This document shows positions 12,483 to 20,155 of a stretch of 64,000 nt of DNA, piece after piece; position 1 is the first letter of the stretch; each line of letters starts with the position of its first letter. A program made the translations under genes and the position numbers. The DNA is taken from assembly GCF_000379605.1 (NCBI RefSeq), contig NZ_KB902702.1:298471-362470 (forward strand), written 5' to 3'. The notes beneath the pieces were generated by a model that searched no databases, was not told where the DNA came from, and saw only the letters and a list, made by a program, of their open reading frames with translations. This stretch comes from Rhizobium giardinii bv. giardinii H152. Lineage in GTDB: Bacteria > Pseudomonadota > Alphaproteobacteria > Rhizobiales > Rhizobiaceae.

Positions 12483-13910
12483 ATGCCTTCGAAGATCGTG
12501 CCGGTCATCATGGCCGGTGGCAAAGGAACGCGGTTGTGGCCGCTGTCGCGATCGGCGGCGCCGAAACAGTTTCTCCAGTTTCTCGGCGACCATTCGCTGT
12601 TCCAGAAGACCTTGCAGCGGGTGTCCGATCCGCAGTGGTACACGCCGGCTGTCGTCGTCACCAATGCCGAATTCCGCTTCATGGTTGCCGAGCAGGCGCG
12701 CGCGCTCGAAGCGCCTCTGTCGAGCATCCTGCTGGAGCCGATCGCCCGCAATACGGCGCCGGCACTTGCCGCGGCCGCCTTTGCCGTCCAGCGTGAATAT
12801 GGCGATGACGCGATCATGCAGGTGCTCGCGTCGGATCACGAGATCGACGCCGGCGACCACTATTTCGATTGCATCCGCATCGCGCGGGAGACCGCCCGGG
12901 CCGGCAAGCTTGTGACGTTCGGCATCCGGCCGACCGAACCGGCGACCGGTTACGGTTACATCGAAACGGGTGCTGATCTCGACACGGGCGCAAAAACCGT
13001 TGCCCGCTTCGTCGAGAAGCCGAACCGTGAACGCGCCGAGGAACTGCTGGCGAGCGGCCGCTATCTCTGGAACTCCGGCATGTTCATGCTGCCCGTCGGC
13101 CGGTTCCTCGCGGAAATCCTGCGCTATGCGCCGGCCGTTCATGATGCGGCGCTGCGGGCGATCCAGGATAAGAAGCACGATCTCGACTTCGACCGGCTTG
13201 ATGAGGCGGCCTTCTCGCAGGCACCGGACATTTCGGTGGACTATGCGGTGTTTGAAAATACGGCCGATGCGGCAGTCGTTCCATCATCCTTCAGCTGGTC
13301 CGACCTTGGCAGCTGGGACTCGGTGTGGGCCATCGGCGAAAAGGACGAACAGGGTAATGTCGTTGGTGAAAACGCTTCGGTGAGCAACACCCGCAACTCT
13401 CTCGTCCTGTCGCGGGATATTCATCTCGCCGTGCACGGGCTGGAGGATGTCGCCGTTATCGCCAGCGAGGACGCCGTCTATGTCGGGCACCTCAAGGACA
13501 GCCAGGACGTCGGCAAGATCGTCAAGAAGCTCGCCATGTCGGCCAAGACGCGGCCGTTGACGGAAACCCACCCGACGTCCTATCGCCCCTGGGGTGACGT
13601 CTCCTCGGTGCTGAGCGGCGAACGCTTCGAGGTGAAGCGGCTCCATGTCACACCCGGCCGCAAGATCTCGCTGCAGAAGCATCACCATCGCTCGGAGCAC
13701 TGGATCGTCGTGCGCGGCACGGCGGAAATCACCATCGGTAACGAGACCCGCCTGCTGCACGAAAACGAGTCGGTCTATATCCCGCAGGGCGTCGTGCACC
13801 GGCTGACCAATCCCGGCAAGATCCCTCTGGAACTGATCGAGGTGCAGACCGGTTCCTATCTCAAGGACGATGATACTGTCCGGCTGGCCGACGAATTCGG
13901 CCGGACCTAG
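12483..13910 (+). CDS. manC: Mannose-1-phosphate guanylyltransferase / mannose-6-phosphate isomerase
   Basis: A 475-residue bifunctional type II enzyme that makes GDP-mannose from mannose-6-phosphate for surface polysaccharides. The nucleotidyltransferase domain has 'MAGGKGTRLWPLSRSAAPKQF' near residues 10-30 and 'RFVEKPNRERAEELL'. The C-terminal cupin (isomerase) domain has 'KISLQKHHHRSEHWIVV' with metal-binding histidines. The ATG at 12483 follows AAGAGGATAC. Similar enzymes are named manC, cpsB, xanB or noeJ; which pathway it feeds cannot be read here. No mannose gene neighbours are present. Confidence 0.9.
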   Translation: MPSKIVPVIMAGGKGTRLWPLSRSAAPKQFLQFLGDHSLFQKTLQRVSDPQWYTPAVVVTNAEFRFMVAEQARALEAPLSSILLEPIARNTAPALAAAAFAVQREYGDDAIMQVLASDHEIDAGDHYFDCIRIARETARAGKLVTFGIRPTEPATGYGYIETGADLDTGAKTVARFVEKPNRERAEELLASGRYLWNSGMFMLPVGRFLAEILRYAPAVHDAALRAIQDKKHDLDFDRLDEAAFSQAPDISVDYAVFENTADAAVVPSSFSWSDLGSWDSVWAIGEKDEQGNVVGENASVSNTRNSLVLSRDIHLAVHGLEDVAVIASEDAVYVGHLKDSQDVGKIVKKLAMSAKTRPLTETHPTSYRPWGDVSSVLSGERFEVKRLHVTPGRKISLQKHHHRSEHWIVVRGTAEITIGNETRLLHENESVYIPQGVVHRLTNPGKIPLELIEVQTGSYLKDDDTVRLADEFGRT

Positions 13911-13980
13911 AGTTTCGGGGCACATGGGGCCTCGACGCCACGCAAGCTCCTGCAAATGTCCTGAACGATGAATACGAAAG

Positions 13981-14007
13981 CGCCCGGGATTTTGACGATC
14001 CCGGGCG
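13981..14007 (-). terminator. Hairpin terminator between manC and the dehydrogenase gene
   Basis: A perfect 10-bp stem CGCCCGGGAT/ATCCCGGGCG with a 7-base loop lies between two convergent genes. The minus-strand tail is CTTTCG, so it best serves the gene ending at 14044, but it may act on both strands. Confidence 0.7.
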
Positions 14008-14043
14008 CTGCGGTCCATGGTCTTGTTAATGCCGCCCCGCCGG

Positions 14044-15147
14044 TCAGCCTGCCATTTTGTCCGCATAGGCCTTCTGTTCGTAGTAATGGCCGAAACGGCT
14101 CTTGAGGAAGGCGTCGAGGCCGATTTCCTCCTGGCGGATGAAGCCCTTCGATGGCAGTTCGCCCTTGGCCAGCATGTCCAGCACGGCGCAGATGCTGCAG
14201 GCCGTCGTGATCTGGATGGCGCTCATCATGCGGCCGGCGACGACGGCGCTGTAGACCTTGTTGGCGTAGGTTTCCTGCACGAGGCGGCCATCCTTGCGGC
14301 CGGCGACGGTGACGAAGATGATGACGACGTCCTGCATGGTCGAGGGCAGGGCGTTCTCGAAGATATCCTTCAGCACGTCGCGGCGGTGGCGCAGGCCGAG
14401 ATCGTTGAGCAGAGCCTTCATGATCGCGGCATGGCCGGGATAGCGGATGGTGCGGTAATTGAGCGTGCGCACCTTGCCCTTGAGGCTCTCGCACAACGTA
14501 CCGAGGCCGCCGGAGGTGTTGAATGCCTCGTAGGTGACGCCGTCGAGCGAAAACTCCTCGCGTTCCTCGAGCGCCGGAACTTCGATCAGCTGGCCTTCGA
14601 CGATCGCCTCGCAGGGCTCGATATACTCGTTGATGACGCCGTCCGTGCTCCAGGTCAGGTTGTAGTTGAGCGCATTGGAGGGGTACTGCGGCAGGGCGCC
14701 GACGCGCATGCGCACGCTGTCGAGCGTGTCGAAATGATGGGCAAGATCATTGGCGACGATCGAGATGAAACCTGGCGCCAGGCCGCATTGCGGGATGAAG
14801 GCGGTGCTTGCAGTTTCGGCGATGGCCTTCACCCGGCGAGTCGATTCGACGTCTTCGGTGAGGTCGAGATAGTGGACGCCGGCCTTGGAGGCGGCTTCGG
14901 CGATCGCGATCGTCAGATGGAACGGAGCAGCGCTGAGAACCGCGAACTTGCCGGCAAGCAGGCCGACCAGCGCGTTGCCGTCGTCAATGTCGATCTCGGC
15001 GGTGGTGATCGCGTCGTGCCTTTCGATCTGGGAAAGCTGCTCGGCGCTGCGGTCGGCGAGCATGACGTGGTAATCGCCGGAATGGGCAAGAAGCCGGGCG
15101 ATGGTCGAGCCGATCTTGCCGGCTCCGATGACGACGATGTTTTTCAT
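14044..15147 (-). CDS. Saccharopine dehydrogenase-family protein (probable lysine 6-dehydrogenase)
   Basis: A 367-residue NAD(P)-dependent dehydrogenase of the saccharopine dehydrogenase/lysine-6-dehydrogenase family. The N-terminal Rossmann motif is 'VVIGAGKIGSTIARLLA'. 'CGLAPGFISIVANDLAHHF' and 'NALNYNLTWSTDGVINEY' are family blocks of the catalytic domain. The length fits lysine 6-dehydrogenase (about 370), which oxidises the lysine epsilon-amino group and is known from Agrobacterium, better than bifunctional saccharopine dehydrogenases. Saccharopine or carboxynorspermidine dehydrogenase remain alternatives. The divergent Lrp-family regulator 123 bases away supports a role in amino-acid catabolism. 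Confidence 0.8.
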   Translation of the reverse strand: MKNIVVIGAGKIGSTIARLLAHSGDYHVMLADRSAEQLSQIERHDAITTAEIDIDDGNALVGLLAGKFAVLSAAPFHLTIAIAEAASKAGVHYLDLTEDVESTRRVKAIAETASTAFIPQCGLAPGFISIVANDLAHHFDTLDSVRMRVGALPQYPSNALNYNLTWSTDGVINEYIEPCEAIVEGQLIEVPALEEREEFSLDGVTYEAFNTSGGLGTLCESLKGKVRTLNYRTIRYPGHAAIMKALLNDLGLRHRRDVLKDIFENALPSTMQDVVIIFVTVAGRKDGRLVQETYANKVYSAVVAGRMMSAIQITTACSICAVLDMLAKGELPSKGFIRQEEIGLDAFLKSRFGHYYEQKAYADKMAG

Positions 15148-15227
15148 GGCGGGTCCCCCAAACGTGAATCTGTCTGCTGCGATTGTCGGAGTTTCGACTG
15201 TTGATATGAAGCGCTGATATGATAGAA

Positions 15228-15248
15228 ATGCCGTACAATAATCGGCAT
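15228..15248. promoter_or_regulatory. Candidate Lrp operator
   Basis: ATGCCG-N9-CGGCAT is a perfect inverted repeat in the 123-base gap between the divergent dehydrogenase and Lrp genes. The Lrp-proximal half (ATCGGCA) recurs before the other Lrp gene at 53617-53623. Inferred to be the autoregulatory and target site. Confidence 0.45.
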
Positions 15249-15270
15249 ATCGCCGTTAAGGATGTTCATA

Positions 15271-15702
15271 ATGACGTTGGCCGACAAGGACAGGCAGCTT
15301 CTGTCGCTGCTCAGCGAAAACGCCCGCATGGCCACGGCGCTGCTTGCCCGCAAGCTTGGCCTCTCGCGCACCACGGTGCAGGCGAAGATCGAGCGGCTGG
15401 AGCGGGATGGGGTGATCGCCGGCTATGGCGTGCGGCTATCGGAGGATTTCGAGAAGGGGCTCGTCAAGGCGCATGTGCTGATCACGTTGGCGCCAAAGGC
15501 GCTTTCGCGGGTGACGCAGGAGCTTCATGCCATCGAGGACGTGCGGACATTGCATTCGGTCAGCGGCAGCTTCGATTTGATCGCCATCATTGCCGCATCC
15601 TCGATCAGTGAACTCGACCTGGTTATCGACCGGATCGGCGAGATCGACGGTGTCGAGAAGACCCTGTCGTCAATCATCCTGTCGACGCGAATCAATCGCT
15701 GA
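15271..15702 (+). CDS. Lrp/AsnC family transcriptional regulator
   Basis: A 143-residue regulator. An N-terminal winged helix-turn-helix ('RKLGLSRTTVQAKIERLERD') is joined to a C-terminal RAM ligand-binding domain with 'LHSVSGSFDLIAIIAAS'. AAGGA at 15258-15262 is correctly spaced from the ATG at 15271; an ATG at 15262 overlaps that site and is rejected. It is divergent from the lysine/saccharopine dehydrogenase-like gene, so a local lysine-responsive switch is likely. Its last 11 bases overlap the convergent fdsD end. Confidence 0.9.
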   Translation: MTLADKDRQLLSLLSENARMATALLARKLGLSRTTVQAKIERLERDGVIAGYGVRLSEDFEKGLVKAHVLITLAPKALSRVTQELHAIEDVRTLHSVSGSFDLIAIIAASSISELDLVIDRIGEIDGVEKTLSSIILSTRINR

Positions 15703-15988
15703 AGCCGGCCTGCTGCATGGCGAGATCGACATGCTCCGGCGTCTCCGCAGCCGGAGAAGGGCTGCCGGGGCGTTTGATGATATCGGCGGCTGCAATCACG
15801 ATCGGGTCGAAGCCCGCATCGCCGCGTTCGACAAGTTCGAAGAACGCCTTGCGCATGCGCGGTTCCCAGAACTTGTTGATATGCGTGGCAACGCCATGGA
15901 CGCGCTCGGCCTCCGGCTGCGACTTGAAGAAGGTAGCGATCTGGTTCGCCATCCGCACGAGTTTGGCATTGGTGTGATCAAGCGACAT
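15692..15988 (-). CDS. fdsD: Formate dehydrogenase delta subunit
   Basis: A 98-residue FdsD-type subunit, last gene of the fds operon. It shows the family features 'KLVRMANQIATFFKSQP' at the N-terminus and 'INKFWEPRMRKAFFELV' in the middle. In FdsABG-type enzymes this small protein is required for an active complex, though it is not redox-active. It overlaps fdhD by 11 bases and converges on the Lrp gene with an 11-base overlap. Confidence 0.9.
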   Translation of the reverse strand: MSLDHTNAKLVRMANQIATFFKSQPEAERVHGVATHINKFWEPRMRKAFFELVERGDAGFDPIVIAAADIIKRPGSPSPAAETPEHVDLAMQQAGFSD

Positions 15989-16805
15989 CGGCGATGGCTC
16001 CGGACTGGATACGGTCTGAATGGGTGAAAATCTCGAAATCGGCGCCGCGCACCAGCGCGATCAGCGTCATCCCGGCTTCGTCTGCCGTGCGGATGGCAAG
16101 CGCCGTCGGGGCGGAAATCGCGATGATGAAGGGGCTGCCGATGATGGCGGTCTTCTGCACCATCTCGACGGAAACCCGGCTGGTGACGACGACGGCGCCG
16201 CTTGCGCCGGGATGACCGGCCTGCGCCGCAGCCCCCACCAGCTTGTCGAGCGCATTGTGCCGGCCGACGTCCTCGCGCACGGCGATCAGTCCCTTGCCGG
16301 GGACATAGAAGCCGGCGCCGTGCACGGCCCGCGTCTCGAAATGCAGCGGCTGCTGGCCGTTCAAGAGCGCCACCGCCTCGACGATCTGCACTTCCGTGAG
16401 GCGTAGCGGCGAACCCGTCACCGACGGTGTCTTGCGCACCGCCTGCTCGATCGATTCGATTCCGCAGAGCCCGCAGCCGACCGGCCCGGCCATATGGCGG
16501 CGGCGGGCGATGAGTGCGTCGTTCTGCTCGTCTTTCAGGACGATCTGCAGATCGATGCCCTTCTCGTCTGCCACCGCTTCGATCGACTCGATCTCTGCGG
16601 GATCGGCAATGATCCCCTCCGTCAGGCTGAAGCCGACGGCAAAATCCTCGAAATCGCCGGGCGTCGCCATCATCACCGCATGGGTCGAGCCGCCATAGGA
16701 GAAGGCGATCGGGGTTTCCTCAGGCACGACGCGGGTGCCGGCGGCGAGCTTGCCGTTGCGGCGGGCGGTTTCGGAGACCTTCTGGGTGAGTTTGAATGGG
16801 GTCAT
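15978..16805 (-). CDS. fdhD: Formate dehydrogenase accessory sulfurtransferase FdhD (FdsC)
   Basis: A 275-residue sulfurtransferase that hands sulfur to the molybdenum cofactor before insertion into formate dehydrogenase. The two loop cysteines appear in 'GPVGCGLCGIESIEQA', and 'DVGRHNALDKLVGAA' and 'VVVTSRVSVEMVQKTAIIG' are also conserved. The ATG at 16805 starts family-like sequence (MTPFKLTQKV); open frame farther upstream is repeat-derived. In fds clusters this position is also called fdsC. Confidence 0.94.
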   Translation of the reverse strand: MTPFKLTQKVSETARRNGKLAAGTRVVPEETPIAFSYGGSTHAVMMATPGDFEDFAVGFSLTEGIIADPAEIESIEAVADEKGIDLQIVLKDEQNDALIARRRHMAGPVGCGLCGIESIEQAVRKTPSVTGSPLRLTEVQIVEAVALLNGQQPLHFETRAVHGAGFYVPGKGLIAVREDVGRHNALDKLVGAAAQAGHPGASGAVVVTSRVSVEMVQKTAIIGSPFIIAISAPTALAIRTADEAGMTLIALVRGADFEIFTHSDRIQSGAIADVA

Positions 16806-16824
16806 GCGGCAACGGAGTGCACGG

Positions 16825-17018
16825 CACCCCCCTCTGTCACTGCGTGACATCTCCCCCTCGAGGGGGGAGATTGGAATATGCGGATGTTTCCGCGAGCTCC
16901 ATTTAAATTCGCGCTCGTAGAAAGTTCCAGGTGCAATACCGAGGGGTGCGACGCTGTGGGCGTGCCCAGCCAATCTCCCCCCTTGAGGGGGAGATGCCCG
17001 ACAGGGCAGAGGGGGGTG
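16825..17018. repeat. Composite palindromic repeat, copy 1 (RIME-like)
   Basis: Two half-elements face each other: 16825-16874 (ACCCCCCTCTGTCAC... to GGGGGGAGATTGG) and, inverted, 16970-17018. Each half contains its own short palindromes (CTCCCCCTCGAGGGGGGAG and GTCACTGCGTGAC, the latter replaced by GCCCTGTCGGGC in the right half). About 95 unrelated bases lie between them. A second copy is at 19978-20136. The arrangement resembles the mosaic palindromic repeats of rhizobia; the family name is from memory. It lies between fdsA and fdhD. Confidence 0.8.
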
Positions 17019-17045
17019 AGCACGGCAAACTCGAACATCGGAAAA

Positions 17046-19925
17046 TTACTCCGCCGCCTCCATCTTGCCGGCGATCCGGCGCGACTGGCGAGCCTGTTCG
17101 TCGTAGTCGACCTGCCATTGCGACGGGCCGTTCGACGGCGAGACCTGCACGGCGGTCACCTTATATTCGGGACAGTTGGTTGCCCAGTCGGAGAAGTCCG
17201 TGGTGATAACGTTCGCCTGCGTCGTCGGATGGTGGAAGGTGGTGTAGACGACGCCGGGGGCGACGCGCTCGGTGATCAGGGCCCGGAGCGTCGTATCGCC
17301 GGAGCGGCTCATCAGCTTCACCCAGTCGCCGTCGCGCACGCCGCGCATCTCGGCATCGTTCGGGTGGATTTCCAGCCGGTCCTCCTCGTGCCAGACGACA
17401 TTGTCCGTGCGCCGCGTCTGGGCGCCGACATTGTACTGGGACAGGATGCGGCCGGTGGTGAGCAGCAGCGGAAAGCGCGGGCCGGTCTTCTCGTCGGTGG
17501 CCACATATTCAGTGCGGATGAACTTGCCCTTGCCGCGCACGAAGCCGTTGACGTGCATGATCGGCGAGCCGAGCGGTGCCTTCTCGTTGCAGGGCCACTG
17601 CACCGAACCCATCTTTTCCAGATAGTCGTAGGAGACCATGGCAAAGCTCGGCGTCGTCGCGGCGATTTCGTCCATGATCTGCGACGGATGGCTGTAGTTC
17701 CAGTTCAAGCCCATCGCCTGCGCCAGCTTCTGGGTCACTTCCCAGTCGGCATAGCCGTTGCGCGGCGTCATCACCTTGCGCACGCGGTTGATGCGGCGCT
17801 CGGCATTGGTGAAGGTGCCGTCCTTCTCGAGGAAGGTTGAACCGGGCAGGAAGACATGCGCGTAGTTGGCCGTCTCGTTGAGGAACAGGTCCTGCACGAC
17901 GACGCATTCCATGGCGGCGAGACCAGCCGAGACGTGCTTGGTGTCAGGGTCGGACTGCAGGATATCCTCGCCCTGGATGTAGATGCCCTTGAACGAGCCG
18001 TCGACGGCGGCGTCCAGCATGTTGGGGATGCGCAGGCCCGGCTCATTGGAGATCGTCACGCCCCAGAGCTTTTCGAAGATGTCGCGGGTCGCATCGTCGG
18101 ACACGTGGCGGTAGCCCGGCAGTTCGTGCGGGAAGGAGCCCATGTCGCAGGAACCCTGGACATTGTTCTGGCCGCGCAGCGGGTTCACGCCGACGCCGGG
18201 GCGGCCGATATTGCCGGTCGCCATGGCGAGGTTGGCGATCGCCATGACCGTCGTCGAGCCCTGGCTGTGTTCGGTGACGCCGAGGCCGTAATAGATCGAG
18301 CCATTGCCGCCGGTGGCAAACAGCCGGGCGGCGCCGCGGATTTCCTCGGCCGGCACACCGGAAAGTTTTTCGACTTCTTCCGGGCTGTGATGCGGTTCGG
18401 CGACGAAGGCCGCCCAGTCTTCGAATTCCGACCAGTCGCAGCGCTCGCGGATGAATTTCTCGTCGTAGAGGCCCTCGGTGACGATGACATGCGCCAGCGA
18501 GGTGATGACGGCGACATTGGTACCGGGGCGCAGCGGCAGGTGATGCGACGCCTTGACATGCGGCGAGGACACCATGTCGATACGGCGCGGGTCGATGACG
18601 ATCAGCTTGGCACCCTGGCGCAGCCGCTTCTTCAGCCGCGAGGCAAAGACGGGATGGCCGTCAGTCGGATTGGCGCCGATGATGATGACGACGTCGGTGT
18701 GTTCGACCGAATCGAAGTTCTGCGTGCCGGCAGAGGTGCCGAAGGTTGCGCCGAGACCGTAGCCGGTCGGCGAGTGGCAGACGCGGGCACAGGTATCGAC
18801 ATTGTTGTTGCCCAAGCCGGCGCGCACCAGCTTCTGGACGAGATAGGTTTCCTCGTTGGTGCAGCGCGACGAGGTGATCCCGCCAACCGAATCGCGGCCG
18901 TGCTGATACTGGATGCGGCGGAATTCGGCGGCGGTATGGGCAAGGGCCTCTTCCCAACTGACTTCGCGCCAGGGATCGGTGATCTTCTCGCGGATCATCG
19001 GGTTGAGGATGCGCTCCTTGTGGGTCGAATAGCCATAGGCGAAGCGGCCTTTGACGCAGGAATGGCCGCGATTGGCCTGGCCGTCCTTCCACGGCACCAT
19101 GCGCACCAGTTCCTCGCCGCGCATCTCCGCCTTGAACGAGCAGCCGACGCCGCAATAGGCGCAGGTGGTGACGACCGAATGCTCCGGCTGGCCGATCTCG
19201 ATCACCGATTTTTCCGTCAGCGTCGCCGTCGGACAGGCCTGCACGCAGGCGCCGCAGGAGACGCATTCCGATTCGAGGAAATTTTCATGCATGCCGGCCG
19301 AAACCCGGCTGTCGAAACCGCGTCCCTCGATCGTCAGCGCAAACGTGCCCTGGACCTCTTCGCAGGCCCGCACGCAGCGCGAACAGACGATGCATTTAGC
19401 CGGATCGAAGGTGAAATAGGGGTTGGATTCGTCCTTTGGCGACCATTTGATGTTGATCGCGCCGTCATTGCGCGCCTTGACATGGTTTTCGCCGTCGTAG
19501 CCGTAACGCACGTCGCGCAGGCCGACCGCTCCGGCCATGTCCTGCAACTCGCAATCGCCATTGGCGGCACAGGTCAGGCAGTCGAGCGGATGGTCGGAAA
19601 TGTAGAGTTCCATGACGCCGCGGCGGACATCCTTCAATCGGGGGGTTTGGGTGGAGACCTTTATCCCGGGCGCCACCGGCGTCGTGCACGAGGCGGGCAT
19701 GCCGGCTCGGCCTTCGATTTCCACGAGACAGAGCCGGCAGGAGCCGAAGGAGTCCATCATGTCGCTGGCGCAGAGTTTCGGCACCTCGATGCCGGCCTCC
19801 ATCGAGGCCCGCATGATCGAGGTGCCCTCGGGCACGGTGATCTCGTTGCCGTCGATGGTCAGCGTCACCATCTTTTCCGAGCGGGAAGCGGGGGTGCCGA
19901 AGTCGATTTCAGAAATGAGGGGCAT
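17046..19925 (-). CDS. fdsA: NAD-dependent formate dehydrogenase alpha subunit
   Basis: The 959-residue catalytic subunit, oxidising formate to CO2 at a molybdenum bis-pterin centre in the cytoplasm. The N-terminus has a NuoG-like [2Fe-2S] domain ('SFGSCRLCLVEIEG'), the 'HPLDCLTCAANGDCEL' cluster, and two [4Fe-4S] motifs ('CIVCSRCVRACEEV', 'CVSCGACVQACPTA'). The molybdopterin domain's own cluster begins 'CAYCGVGCSFKAEMRG'. The active-site Cys lies in 'VDTCARVCHSPTGYG', followed by the conserved His. The C-terminal pterin-binding domain has 'HHPTTQANVITTDFSDW'. Length fits FdsA. Confidence 0.97.
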   Translation of the reverse strand: MPLISEIDFGTPASRSEKMVTLTIDGNEITVPEGTSIMRASMEAGIEVPKLCASDMMDSFGSCRLCLVEIEGRAGMPASCTTPVAPGIKVSTQTPRLKDVRRGVMELYISDHPLDCLTCAANGDCELQDMAGAVGLRDVRYGYDGENHVKARNDGAINIKWSPKDESNPYFTFDPAKCIVCSRCVRACEEVQGTFALTIEGRGFDSRVSAGMHENFLESECVSCGACVQACPTATLTEKSVIEIGQPEHSVVTTCAYCGVGCSFKAEMRGEELVRMVPWKDGQANRGHSCVKGRFAYGYSTHKERILNPMIREKITDPWREVSWEEALAHTAAEFRRIQYQHGRDSVGGITSSRCTNEETYLVQKLVRAGLGNNNVDTCARVCHSPTGYGLGATFGTSAGTQNFDSVEHTDVVIIIGANPTDGHPVFASRLKKRLRQGAKLIVIDPRRIDMVSSPHVKASHHLPLRPGTNVAVITSLAHVIVTEGLYDEKFIRERCDWSEFEDWAAFVAEPHHSPEEVEKLSGVPAEEIRGAARLFATGGNGSIYYGLGVTEHSQGSTTVMAIANLAMATGNIGRPGVGVNPLRGQNNVQGSCDMGSFPHELPGYRHVSDDATRDIFEKLWGVTISNEPGLRIPNMLDAAVDGSFKGIYIQGEDILQSDPDTKHVSAGLAAMECVVVQDLFLNETANYAHVFLPGSTFLEKDGTFTNAERRINRVRKVMTPRNGYADWEVTQKLAQAMGLNWNYSHPSQIMDEIAATTPSFAMVSYDYLEKMGSVQWPCNEKAPLGSPIMHVNGFVRGKGKFIRTEYVATDEKTGPRFPLLLTTGRILSQYNVGAQTRRTDNVVWHEEDRLEIHPNDAEMRGVRDGDWVKLMSRSGDTTLRALITERVAPGVVYTTFHHPTTQANVITTDFSDWATNCPEYKVTAVQVSPSNGPSQWQVDYDEQARQSRRIAGKMEAAE

Positions 19926-19977
19926 GGGCGGCCTCCTGTGCGGAAAGGACGGAAAATTTTGCGCGCGGGGAGGCTTT

Positions 19978-20136
19978 ACCCCCCTCTGTCACTTCGTGAC
20001 ATCTCCCCCACAGGGGGGAGATTGTTCTTTTCCCTCGGGCATTCCGAGTAAGGCGATATTGTTCCTGGCAACGGGGCGGAGTCGCATGCGATCTCCCCCC
20101 TTGTGGGGGAGATGCCCGACAGGGCAGAGGGGGGTG
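19978..20136. repeat. Composite palindromic repeat, copy 2 (RIME-like)
   Basis: The same inverted pair of half-elements as at 16825-17018: left 19978-20024 (GTCACTTCGTGAC version) and right 20090-20136 (GCCCGACAGGGC version), with about 65 unrelated bases between. It occupies the fdsB-fdsA gap inside the operon, so it will be transcribed as strong hairpins. Confidence 0.8.
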
Positions 20137-20155
20137 AAGCCACAAGCTCTGAACA

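Noticed and set aside
17856..20051. Long plus-strand open frame opposite fdsA
   Set aside because: Compositional shadow; fdsA is certain.
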